64,000 nucleotides of DNA. It comes from Dictyophora rubrovolvata (taxonomy: Eukaryota > Basidiomycota > Agaricomycetes > Phallales > Phallaceae). The translations under genes were made by a program, and so were the position numbers. The DNA lies in assembly GCA_029959195.1 (NCBI GenBank), contig CP114124.1:248001-312000 (forward strand). Direction: 5' to 3'. Positions within the stretch are counted from its first letter, which is position 1. The number at the start of each line of letters is the position of its first letter. The notes beneath the pieces were generated by a model. That model searched no databases. It had not been told where the DNA came from and worked only from the letters and a program-made list of their open reading frames with translations. Below are positions 23,181 to 34,630 of the stretch, piece after piece.

Positions 23181-25051
23181 TCAAGATGCAATCAGTACCT
23201 AAAATGATTTTCCTATTTCAAAAAATCCCCTCGTTTCTACACAACAGTAAACTCACAGCAGACGGAGTTAGGCCTAGCTCGCTTAAAGTCCTCGAAAAGT
23301 CATCCCGGCTGAAATTTTTTCTGGGAAAGGGTTAGGTTAGGACAATGAGATAAAGATGTTACGTTAAAGAGAAGAAGAAGTAAAGTCACAGGGTAGAGGG
23401 ACTCGTTCATACCTTGGGAAATGTAGAGCAAAGGACACTGTTTCCACATCTACGGCCAGCGTCTGTGCAGCCAGGAACTCTGCCACCTGGCGTAACGCTA
23501 GGGGGAACGTACACGTTTAAATTGATACTACATGTATACTCTAAAAAAAAGGATTCTTACTTGAGTCGCTAGGCAGTGTTGTCGTGTATGGCTGACCACC
23601 AGACACGAGCCGGATCTAAAAATTGACAGCTTAGTCCGCGAAGTTACAGTAGCCCAATAGAAGTTCATTAACACAAATTTAATTTACCTGAAGTCTCGTT
23701 TCCTTGTATTCCTTACTGGGAACTCCCGCTGAACCCGTGACTGGTTTGGAAGGACCTTGTGATGTCAGAGATACAGAAGGTTCCGGCTGCAAACCCTGTC
23801 TCAGAGCCTTCTCGCGTGCCGCCTTTTCTGCTCTTGCACGTTTATCGGCTTCGATTTGGGCTTTTACAGCTGCTTTAGCCTGAGCATCGGCAATTTTATC
23901 TTTGTGAATAAATGATGTGTTAAGTGAGGAGAACAAAACAAAGAATCATGATGATGGTGATGATAAGGAGAGCCAGATATGAGCGTGAATGCTCCAGCCC
24001 GCAAAGTTTACTATCTAAACATACCTTTCTTTCTCTGCTCTGCTTCCTTAATTGCTTCTTTAGTTTTCAGATCGTCTCGAATAGCACCCATATCCTAATT
24101 TGGATTATTATTTCAAAAGAAATGAAAAAAAAAAACGTAAAAAGGAAAACTTTCCGAACCTTGGCCGCTTTACGACGAATCATCTCATTTGCTTTATTAT
24201 CTATAGCGTCTTGTTCGGCTTTCTTAGCACGTTTTTCTGCCATCTTCTGCCTCAGTTCGGCCAATTTTTGGGTCTTTTCTTCTTCAGTTAAGGGTTTGAT
24301 CTTTAATCAACAAACCAGAATTAAAAAAGCGGTCGCGACATGACTTTGGCCAAAAGGAAAGAAAAAGGAATGAACGGCGACAACGAACCTCCTCAACAGA
24401 CTCCTCAAATTGATCATGTCCCGATTTCTCCGCGTGAAAGTTTGCTAAAGCTGTATTTCGAAATGTTTTCCCACACTGCGAACATTTTATGCTCTGCCAT
24501 GCGAAGTCAGACCTTTTTGACAGGAAAGTGATTTACCGAAGGATCCGCTTACTTTTGCCTCGACGTCCTGTTTCCCATTTTCGCCGGCTGCGGGCCCATA
24601 GACAGCCTTCAGCGCTTCGGTTTCGTTCTCATCATCGCCATCCACTGCGGCTGATGCGCCACTGGCGCTGGCAGCGGCGGAAACATCCGCCATGTCAGGG
24701 ATAGGTTTATCTTGATTTTCCAAAAGATGATCCATGGCAGGTTGAAGACCACGATTGGATGTTGCTTTGAGGGCCCCTGTTTGTATGTATAATGTATAAT
24801 GTAGCACCAGCGACGTGATAGAAACAAGGCATGCGCGCGAGTCGGGCGGGTGGACGACGTATATAACCCATGACAACATCATGATCATAATACGACAGTG
24901 CAGCGATTGGAAGAAGAAACAGACATTGATGATTATTCAAATAAAATGAGCAAATCAGGATTGTTATTTGACAAGACGTTGGTGCGCACGTACATTCGAC
25001 CCGGTTTACGTCAAATCCCATTGACAATAATGTATCTCTATCGGAGGGCAT
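23181..25051 (-). CDS. UBXN1: UBA and UBX domain protein with zinc finger (SAKS1/UBXN1 type), Cdc48 adaptor
   Basis: UBX proteins of this type link ubiquitinated substrates (UBA) to the AAA ATPase Cdc48/p97 (UBX). About nine exons splice in frame from ATG 25051 to TGA 23181, giving about 342 residues. Residues 1-45 form a UBA domain (LLSMGFDVNRVEWALKATSN). An acidic linker follows. Residues 98-120 form a C2H2 finger (CSQCGKTFRNTALANFH..H). Residues 130-235 are a long charged coiled coil (KLAELRQKMAEKRAKKA; KAQIEADKRARAEKAAREK). The C-terminal UBX domain (about 271-342) reads IRLVSGGQPYTTTLPSDS, then TLRQVAEFLAAQ, VSFALHFPRKNFSRDDF and LGLTPSAVLIAS. The Phe-Pro-Arg loop that contacts Cdc48 in UBX domains is present (FPR). 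The first intron is long (about 220 bp); two donors start GTTCG. No damage is visible. Confidence 0.93.
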
Positions 25052-25845
25052 TTCCTTAAACTAAAAGACTGAACAAATGGCTGATCAAAAGGAGATGGAG
25101 TAATGTTGCTTCGGCATGCACGGGTACCCCGCTGCGAGTCGGACGGTCGGAATCTCAAAACGTGGTCGGGGTCCTGTTGTCACACGGTCACTGTCCAAAA
25201 CCATAACTAATCCCCATCCATCACTCGCGCCTGTGTGGAAGGGTGTAATAAGCCTGATCTCTGTAATGCTCTACTTGTGTGCGTTCTGCAGCAAATCTGA
25301 GCAGGGATGAAATGCTGGATTTTCCTAGGGTTTACTAGAAGACATCACAAGAAACAGCCAAATAATCCTGTTTCGAGACCAGGGTGGCCCGCCTCACCAT
25401 GGGTCAGGTTAATTATTTTTATTTTTATTCTGGGGTAAATTTTAAAAAAACTAAATTCGGCAATATTACTAATATTCATATCCTTTTATCAGTTTAGAAA
25501 ACAAAACAGTAAAATATCTGTATTGGTCAGGAACAAATTCAGTTAGACCACGTTTCGCGCTCCGTTTGACTCATCCCGGTAACAGGTTCACAAAACAAAT
25601 CCACTTGCATGACTACACATATCCCGTCCCCCGAATTTGATTCAGTCTGATGTCCTCATGAATACGCAGAGAACCTCTAAGCGCTGTTGGATCCTTTTTC
25701 GTGCAGGCTGAATAATGGGTGGGATATATAAATCGACTAGGCCAGACTTGGGATACCCGTCATTCCTACATACCCCCGACTTGATTCTGCATTCTCCCTC
25801 CCCGATTCTTTCGTTCAAGATTGTCATTTCCACCAACATTCTACC
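25052..25845. other. Shared intergenic promoter region
   Basis: This interval of about 790 bp separates the divergent UBX gene and the zinc-finger gene at 25846. A TATATAAA box at 25725-25732 faces the zinc-finger gene. No gene is seen. Confidence 0.45.
25725..25732 (+). promoter_or_regulatory. TATA box of the zinc-finger gene
   Basis: TATATAAA lies about 114 bp upstream of the ATG at 25846. Confidence 0.45.
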
Positions 25846-26954
25846 ATGACATATTCCGGAGCGTACTACCAGTCCTCAGACATTTTTGCATCGACATCGA
25901 CTGCCGGTATGTCTCTGGTCAACTATGTTACGTTTGAACCACCTTTTGCTAACGACATTTCTCCTATAATAGGGGCGGATTACTACACATCCCAACCTCT
26001 CGCTGCTCACCATGGCGCAAGCTACACGGATATATATGGTACTGTCTCTCTCGCCCAGCTGTACGCCGCTCTGCTGTGCTGACGACCTTGTTCTTTGAAA
26101 ACAGAATCCAAACCAATCATTCGTCGGACGCCCCCCGATGCTCTATATTCATCAATGGACTACCGCAGTGCACAACCGCCGACATTATACGCTTCCTACC
26201 AACAGCCACCGCAACCGCAACAACCATCCGCCATGCCAGATTCCTTCGAAGACGTGTATAATAATAATGGCACTGGTGCTCTAGTACGTGCAACTATTCG
26301 CACAAAAGGCTGTTATTGCTCGTTATGATTGACAAAAATTTATTTCCACGCAGACTTACTCACCGCCACAGTCACAGTCGCCAGACTTGCCACTTGGCGC
26401 AGAACACAATTATATTACCGTAATGGAACTCACACATCGACAAATACTCAATCTCTACGTTCGACATTTACCTTCGGGCAATCGCCGCAGTCTTGCATGT
26501 AAATATAGCCGCTGTTCGTATCCATCGGCCTTCCGGACAGAGGAGGAGGCAGTACAACACGTCACTTCGGCGCACTTGAACCAATCATGGGAAGGCTTTG
26601 TATGTCTTACTTGGTAAGTCACAAATTCACCGAGCCTTTCCCCCCTAAATTCCATTTTGGACTCACGGCCCTTTTTATTTCTGTTTCTACCCTAGCGGTG
26701 TACTAATGGCGCGCAAGCAAGATGCTGTTCGTCATGTGAAAACAATGAATGCCGGAAAGAAGTACGAATGTGCAGTATGGTATGTCATCGTTTATTATCA
26801 AACTAGATACTCTTTGTTCCGTACTGAACCGATAATAATTGCTTGCAGTCATAAAACTTATGCGCGGAAAGATTACCGAAATATTCATCAAACACGGTGT
26901 TCGTCTAATTTTAAATATCCAGCGGATGGTACTACCCACGAAGCATTCTATTAA
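25846..26954 (+). CDS. Three-finger zinc protein with Tyr/Gln/Pro-rich N-terminus
   Basis: Six exons join cleanly with GT..AG introns from ATG 25846 to TAA 26954. The N-terminal half is rich in Tyr, Ser, Gln and Pro (MTYSGAYYQSSDIFAS; SYQQPPQPQQPSAMPDS) and probably disordered, as in many fungal transcription regulators. Three zinc-binding units follow: CKYSRCSYPSAF..HVTSAH; FVCLTCGVLMARKQDAVRH; and ECAVCHKTYARKDYRNIHQT followed by RC, which has H-x3-C spacing. Introns interrupt fingers 2 and 3 right after the second Cys. Finger order, linker phrasing (E..FVC between fingers 1 and 2) and the RKD in finger 3 recall the gene at 14410-15087. A DNA-binding regulator is the likely role; the target is unknown. 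Confidence 0.8.
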
Positions 26955-28304
26955 AATGAAGGACACCTTTTGTTAGCTTCCGATTAATTCACACCATTTT
27001 ATTTTTTTTTGCATTTTCAACAAGAGTTTTAATTAATAGTCTTCAACAGCCAGGAGCCATTTTTTTCCTTTTCCTCTTGACTTATCGATATTATTCCCTA
27101 GAACAATTTAAAATTATCATTAATCAGACTGTAGACATAGTCAACTGTTTATATCATAGTAGTGTCTTAATGCCCCATCCTCGCTCTGTATTTACACACG
27201 TAGTTTCCTCAACTCCAATATAAATATATATGAATGCACATAATTTTCAAGACCGTAGTAGTCGATTTAATGGACACATCGGAGATCTTTTTTGTCCGTG
27301 GAACATTGCGGTGGTCTTAGCTATGGCGATTTAATGACGGACAAGAGTATCATTTTACTTCATGAGATAGATTGTGCCAGTCGACGATCGCCTCCTTGAA
27401 AGTTTGATTTTGCGGACATATTATTCTTTCAGCAATGGCTCTATGAACCGAATAAGATCTCAGGTTCGCTAGCTATGCGCTGTTATGCGCGTGTTTTTGT
27501 GGTATCTTTCGCCCTGACCGAGGCATGTGCCCATATTTAAGACCAGGCTGCAACTTTAAATTTAAGCTGGGTCAAGCTATGCAATAGGCCTGGTGATCAG
27601 GGTAGGAAGAACTACGCGAGTCTCAATCCTTTACGCGGCGTTACTGGTTATACAGTTCAATCAAACTCCTGCTTTCCGAGAAGATTACAGATAAAGTAGA
27701 CTTATCTCGCATCCTCAGGCTGTCAAAAAGATCACACATCTTTCATTTCTCCATCCAACGTGCTTAATATTTCCCGCTGAGCTCCGAACTCACATTCTCG
27801 TTTACCTCTGATCATATATGTATTTATTTATCCTGGACCGTCAATCATATATGAAGAGTTACATATGTTCGTTTCAAAAGCGCATCGGCCCAATTGGATA
27901 AGTTTTTTGAGTCGCCTTGGCGGTGGATTTTAGATTTCGGACGGGGAGCCAATGGTCGATATCATTGTATAGATATTATTGCAGGTACTCAGATATCGCC
28001 GGAGAAAAGTCCTCTTCCCTTTTTCACTCCTGAGGAAGTACATGAACCTCGGACTGGACAGGAAAGAACATTCTGTCCTCAGACGCTTCTCGATATACCT
28101 TTTCACCCCTTACATAAATAACAATTCAACCTCAATCTGACCCTAGCTCGAGTGCTACATAAATCACTACATGATATCAGGATTTATTTACATGAACGCT
28201 ATTTCGATGGACAGCAAAACATTTCTATTACGTAACGTCCGGAAATATGTTAGGTTTAGCATTATCATTATTGGGCAACGCCTTTAGGAGTCTGAAGCCG
28301 CTAA

Positions 28305-28620
28305 CAGACCGCTCCCCAGTTAGGCATGGCGAAATTCTCAGGCTCCACCTTCAGAATCTTGCCGTGCACCGACAAGTACCATCGGAATAGCCAGGAGAGA
28401 GAATTGTGGCCAGGATACGTTATCAGCTCAAAAGATCCCGGATTGAAGTCTCAAGCGGAAAACACGATGAACCCCCATGGTAATACTTAACACCACCCGC
28501 TTTACCGCCTCCCTTCCTGCTCTCCCGACCTTCATTCAATGGGTAGTCGCAATTACTAAGCTCGCTAACTTCCAGTCCGTTCGTCAGATTGTTTGTCCCA
28601 TTTCTCAATAAGTGCATATA
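28305..28620 (-). pseudogene. Possible gene remnant, family unknown
   Basis: On the minus strand a stretch reads as protein-like sequence (GSFELITYPGHNSLSW, then LFRWYLSVHGKILKVEPENF, AMPNWGAVC and stop). The same frame is interrupted by a TGA shortly upstream (VLPWGFIVFSA then stop), and further upstream the coding-like text shifts frame (HPQWIYALIEKWDKQSDE). No start or intron set restores one continuous product by eye. It looks like a decayed gene or unrecognised exons; I cannot name the family. Confidence 0.25.
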
Positions 28621-31600
28621 TCCATTGGGGATGAATGGAGAGACATGATATGACGTAAACCCAGTTGTTGAACGGATTTCAAAAACAAGGGTTTCATCAT
28701 CTTTGTAAAGTCTACGCGATCATTGCATATATAGTCCGAATGATGGACCGGAACAATTATCCGGTGCAACGGCAAAGCTATGCATACATGTACCAGGTAA
28801 AACCCAAACTTAATATATATTCAAAGTTGGTTGGTAATCGTTCTATACTTAGCATTTGAAATACTAGTTAGCTCCAAAAGGAATCCAAGATGGACGGCTA
28901 ATGAGTAAAGTGATGGGAGCTCGTAAATAAATAAATGTTCATGTTGCGATAATGGATCTGTGGATCATGCTATAGCTCCCGGCTCAATTCAATCATTAAA
29001 GTTGTGCCGGGTATGCGCATACCAGGGCATAAAACCCATTGGCTGATGCCCATCTCCACGTTAATCATCAAACCACTAACATTCAAATCCGCAGTAAAGG
29101 AAAAAAAGGCGATACCACCAACTGAGAGGCTCTTTTCATATATCAAACTACTCTTGCAAAACAACAAAAACATAAGCCTGTTATACCTATCAGATCGGTG
29201 ATGGCGACCCCTGGATTTATTTGTGGAATGGGGCTGGATTTTTCAACAACTTCTTGCCTTCTTGATCTTTCTTTATGAACCCCTCCTCCTCTTATGTTTC
29301 GCTTAAACCACATTACCGGTACTTTGTACTTTGTACAGAAACCTTCATATAATCAGCTGCTAGAGGTTGTTTTCGGGGAAAGAACCTATTCGCTCGGTTA
29401 AATTTCAAAGATCTAATTAATGGTATGCGGCGCAACGTAGCTTTTTGAATGAAAAGTGAACAAAACAATATGGTGAACTGCTTATTTGCATCAAAACAAG
29501 ATGGCCATATCATGATTTCGCGAATTGCTTTATTGCAGGGTCTTTAGGAAGAACAAGGGAGAAAGCCCAATTCAGTCGTTAGTTAGTGCTAATACATACA
29601 TAGTGACCCGCCTTTGCCGAATCTCGGAACGCAACGATCAATACAGGAACTGCAGCTTCCTAAATCTAGAATTTATTTAGAAAATTTGGAATTCGTGTAA
29701 ACAAAGATTCAGCGGCTCGCCCAAGCAGAATTCAATGTATATTGAGATCAACATAGATAGCAATGTGTCCGTGGGCAATTGATAGGCATATGGAAGTCCG
29801 CGCCGAGGCAGTCCTGATATAAACTTCGTTTAAACTTGACGCAGAAGGGTATGCCCTCCTTCGGAAGAAGCGTACATATCTTATCTGAGAACTAGCAGGG
29901 CTTTCGAAGCCACGTGCAAATGAAAGTGTGAATTTGAGAATAGATCTAAATTCTTTGGTAAATCTCTGGTTTTAAACCCGGGACCCGTGCCCGAGCACGG
30001 CAAAAAACCAATTAATCAACCTCTTCAACTTCTTCTTGGAGAGAGAGAATGGAACCCGCCGACGGTTATTGTCGTTTATTTCCGATTGATGAGGTTGGAA
30101 GATTTTGGGCACGGCAATTTCACGTCTTGTCTAGGCTTAATGAATACCATGAGAAATGTACTGAACGGCCGATTTTACCGTCACCAGGCTCTCGAATCTC
30201 AGGCTTCAAACCCGGGCCGAAAACCTGAGTAGTCTCCGGAAATGAACGTTACAGTGTATATGCGAATCATTTGGAAAGGATGCGCAAGGGCCGTAGTTCA
30301 TTAACGCGGACAATCAAAATAATCAGAAAGAAGCACAATACTCTTCGTGCCGCAAGGAACGATAGATTTCTTCCTTAAGCGTAACCAACCGGCATCGGTG
30401 TGGGAAACAATTTTGAGGCTCTTGTGCGAAAGAACAATGAAAAAGAACGCATAAACCGAGAATCCCCCGAATTTTGAGTGCCACCTGTATCTTTTTCTTC
30501 CCCTTTGTCAAAACGTTCAACAGTTCCGACTATGGAGCTATGGCAAGCATGAGAGTTTTCCTGAGCAGACGCTTTGTCGGGGAAAGTATTCTCCGATTCC
30601 ATGAAATCCCATATAATAACACATATACCACGTGTTAGGTAAGGAGGGTACCAAGACGCGGGGGCAAGCTAGGGCAAAAGTGCCTCAAGGCAAAGGAAAC
30701 TGATGTCTAGATCAAGTTTCTTAGAAAACTTCTCAAGCCTTAGAACTGCTTTGCCGCCCTTTCAGTGGATGTCTACGTCTGAACTTCTCCCGAGTGATAT
30801 GGCCTCTCGCTCATTGAGTTAACATATTAGCCGTCGGCATCGGCGTATTGATCGGTCGTCTTTTTAATTCGTGGTCCTTTATGACATCTAATAGATAATG
30901 AGGAATCTAATATGTGTGTGAAATGTTTCATTGTTAATTTGACTTACACAGAACTGAATTGCATATGGACTTGGAGCTGTGACCCCACACATTTAGAAGC
31001 CCAAAGTCGCAATATCAAGATATGATATCCATACTTCAACGTTTTGTTTTCTCCATATAGTTTACATTAGGAAAACCCAACCACATGAGAAGGAACGAAA
31101 AGTCACCGGTTACCCTTTCTATACCAATCGGCTATCGACAATCAGCCGGGGGCACTCGGAATGCTGTGCAGGAGTCTGGAAAAATTCGAATGTATACTGA
31201 TAAACCATTTTGCATGATCCCTTTTCAAACGCAAACTACATATGTATATTAAGGCTTTTCGAAAAGACCGACCTTCGGATAGATTGATCAGATATCCATG
31301 TTCTTTTTTTTGAATTTGAAAAACGAAGATTAGGAACCACCTATAACACGCAATGTAAATTATTGATAATAGTAACAGTGATATCAGAAGGCATGGTTAT
31401 TATAACAACAATAAACAACATACCCAGAATGAGAGGATCTCGCTTCCCGGAGATAATTGACAATCACTCGCTGGTAATAATCGTGTGCAAAGAAGCAGTC
31501 ATCATCTCCGAAAGTGTGCCTGGGCAGTAACATGATGGGTATGCATGATTTTCGGGGCTTACAATAAACGTGTCAGGCAGGTCATGATATCAACCACTAC

Positions 31601-33014
31601 ATTCAGCCCCGGAGGCATCATATGGTTGCCCAACTCGCAAAATGTTTCAGCAACCAAACGGCCAAAGAAAGAATAGCGCCTTTTTTTGGGGAAAAAATTG
31701 GAAAAAATGTCAAGTAAAAAATACATTTTAGATTCCAAGAAGTAGACCGCAGCATCTTGGGTTTCTCAACATCAGCGAAATGCCACTGCGACGAACCGTT
31801 GGCTTGGAAGCTCCACCAGGCTGTGATTATGGGTCGAAGTCCGATGTTGTGCTGGCTTCAAGATATTAAAAAATTGATGTGAATGCTGCGAAGACTTCAA
31901 TTAAGTGACAAATTTGTATCTGTTGCTATCTTCAAAGGAGACAGCAAAAAAATAAGAGCTAAGAAGTTGTTAAGGACGGACATATCTTGCGGACATCTCG
32001 GACGAAGTCTTACATAACCGTCACGGGCACTTGACACGTCACAACGCCTTGTTGAATTCTAAACTAAAAACTTTCACTACACGCTGGTTCATTTTTCGCG
32101 ATTAAGTACATTTTGTCAGATCTCCCAACATTTTCTGACATTATACTGTGCACACAGTGCACCGCCGACTTGGACATAGGCTGATACTCCGGCCAACACC
32201 TCCGCGCGGTGGCGTCGTACATGATTGTTCAAACCCGAAGGTTTAACATTATTTAAAATGTCACAGGATCCCGGGGGTTATGCTACTAGTCTAGATTCAG
32301 AAATACGAGGATGAAGTATTGTGATTTACTCCCGAGGATATTTTAAGTCTGGATGCTTATGGCGGGAACGGCATGGAAATGCTTTGACCGGACGGAACCT
32401 CCCATAATCGACTTTTATGGCAAAGCAGGATCAAGTAATAAGGTTACTATATATCGCTCTAGCCACCCCGAAACGCTGTTCCTTCTTCTCAAAAACTAAT
32501 ATAATACCTACCCGGAGGTATCAAATTCGCGATGCCCTGCATTCGGTCTGCAGCTTGAATCTACGCCACTGCTTCGCTGTACAATGGCTTAACGGTCAAG
32601 GTCAACGGGGTAGCATGACAAATTGACTGGTGATAAGTGGTCTTAACTTAATTACCCCCTCACGCAGGCTGTGTACATGTCAAGTATATATTAAGTATTT
32701 AAGTTACGGGATCAGGAGGTTAGGACAAAGATCCGAATTTCATCAAGTACAGATATGTACATTAAATAAAGCCGAGAACGGATCCCATGAGGAGAATAGG
32801 TGTAATATGAGATGACGACACAGAGGGACAATGACACAACAACCTGCGCGCCAAGGTAGGTAAGGGCGATACATTTTTTTTTGAAATCCAGGTGGCCAGG
32901 TATCTAGGATCTTAGATTTAATATACTGAAATTTGTTCACTGAGGTAAAAGCTCCCGTCGCTGTCAAAGCACCTCGGTGTGTCGACTGATGGTAACAACG
33001 AGTTGAGCAGATTG

Positions 33015-33040
33015 TTGTTATTATTATTATTATTATTATT
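33015..33040 (+). repeat. ATT/TTA trinucleotide microsatellite
   Basis: About eight tandem trinucleotides of the TTA/ATT class are present. Confidence 0.85.
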
Positions 33041-34630
33041 CCGGGGAAATATATCCCGATCTGCTGAACTTTTTGTCCCGCGTTCCCTATTGTGGTCTAG
33101 AAATAAATGGCCTTAAATTTCTGCAACTTACATAACGATGTACTTCTCGAGCCTTTTGGACCGAAGTTTCTTCCATAACAGGATACAACCTGGCAGTCTA
33201 ATAGCGGATGTCGATTGTGAAAGCCGAGCAACGTTGTTATATTACTTTGCCGAAGAAATGGAAGAAGAGCCCTGCTGGTTTTTATTATATTTTCCGTGAA
33301 CAAAAGAAGCATCAAAGTTAGACCCTGGCAGCTTAGGGTCCATCTCGGGCGGAAATACCACCGCAATAGTCAGTATTATCCAGTTAGAGATGCACATAAT
33401 CAAACCAGAACTGGTGCAGCTTACCAGTTATGGCAGTACTAATTCCATATATGCCCCAATCCCAATCTTTGAATCCTTCACTTGTGTTGTTCGTATATCT
33501 GTGTTGATCATCAATTCAAATCGCAAAATAATTGAGGCAAACAAAGGCTGCTGGTGCACTTCACTACAACCTAGAACTCAGATCACAGGACTTTTCTGTC
33601 TGTCAAAGTTTGCAAGTCTTCTACGTGTCATTATCAATCGGATTGCAGAACTGACTTTTTGATCAAACAAATAAAAAAACGATGAGTACAACGGTTGAAT
33701 GTTACCTCACAACGCCCTCCGCTCTGACTTGAGCCTTGAAAGGATGCATGGTATTTTAGTCCATATTCTTAGACATCTCTTTCCTTTCGGCACTGGTGGT
33801 CTTGGGCTTGGGATCTGAGCCTCACGCCTAAACCAAGTCCATGGCGTACGCCGAATCTTCTCCTCTTCGTCCGTCTGTCTATGTACACTCCGCTAAAAGA
33901 AAAAAGGATCGGGAGATATAATTGTGAGAATCTAAATTGGCAGTTTGGTCGTTTAATTTAAAGAACCAAGCGCAAGAACCAAACTATTATCCTCGGCCTT
34001 TGACCACCAACCCATAACCCCAAGAATACCCAATAGTTTAATACTGAAAAAAAGTGGTTACAAGCAGTTCCCGAAACAATACCTGAGTTCTAAACCCCGC
34101 TGCTTTTCCCAACGCACAATAACACTCCTTCCCTGCCTTATGATGCCGCAGGTGAATTTTTTGAGAACATATACTTATCGTTCTTACAACGTTCATCGTC
34201 GCGCGGACGAGCAAGTAATATACTCTGCATAAATAAGTTCTTCTTGACTGTTTTCCATATGCTGAACAATCAATATCCTACTGAATGTGCGGAAACTTGG
34301 CGGAAACGACAAAGATGAGCAACGTACCTTTATCCTTTTGAAAGGCAGGCGAATGACAAGTATCTCACATCAAGTTATACTTGCATGTCTCTTGGAATGA
34401 GAGTTTTACGAACAATATTCATGGGTCCAAAGAAATGAAATTTTTTCTCAGAGACTCGCCAATGAATCTGCCGTTGTCAGCAACAAGCCGCTTTACCCTT
34501 TTTGGGAATGTCTACGGCAGTCTCCGAGGATCACGTGGTGGAGCACAACTCTCCAGATTGTCTCGAGTCGGATCGACATGAGTCTTTGACTGGGATCGCC
34601 CACCTGTTCTATACATTCTTGCAGTAACCA

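Larger units (their letters stand above)
26955..34630. other. Gene-poor region, about 7.7 kb
   Basis: No intact gene is supported over this, the longest gene-free stretch. It holds a plus-strand frame at 27894-28121, minus-strand coding-like pieces at about 28620-28305, an ATT/TTA microsatellite at 33015-33040, and several frames under 95 codons without domains. I looked for tRNA cloverleaf signatures by eye and saw none. Confidence 0.4.
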
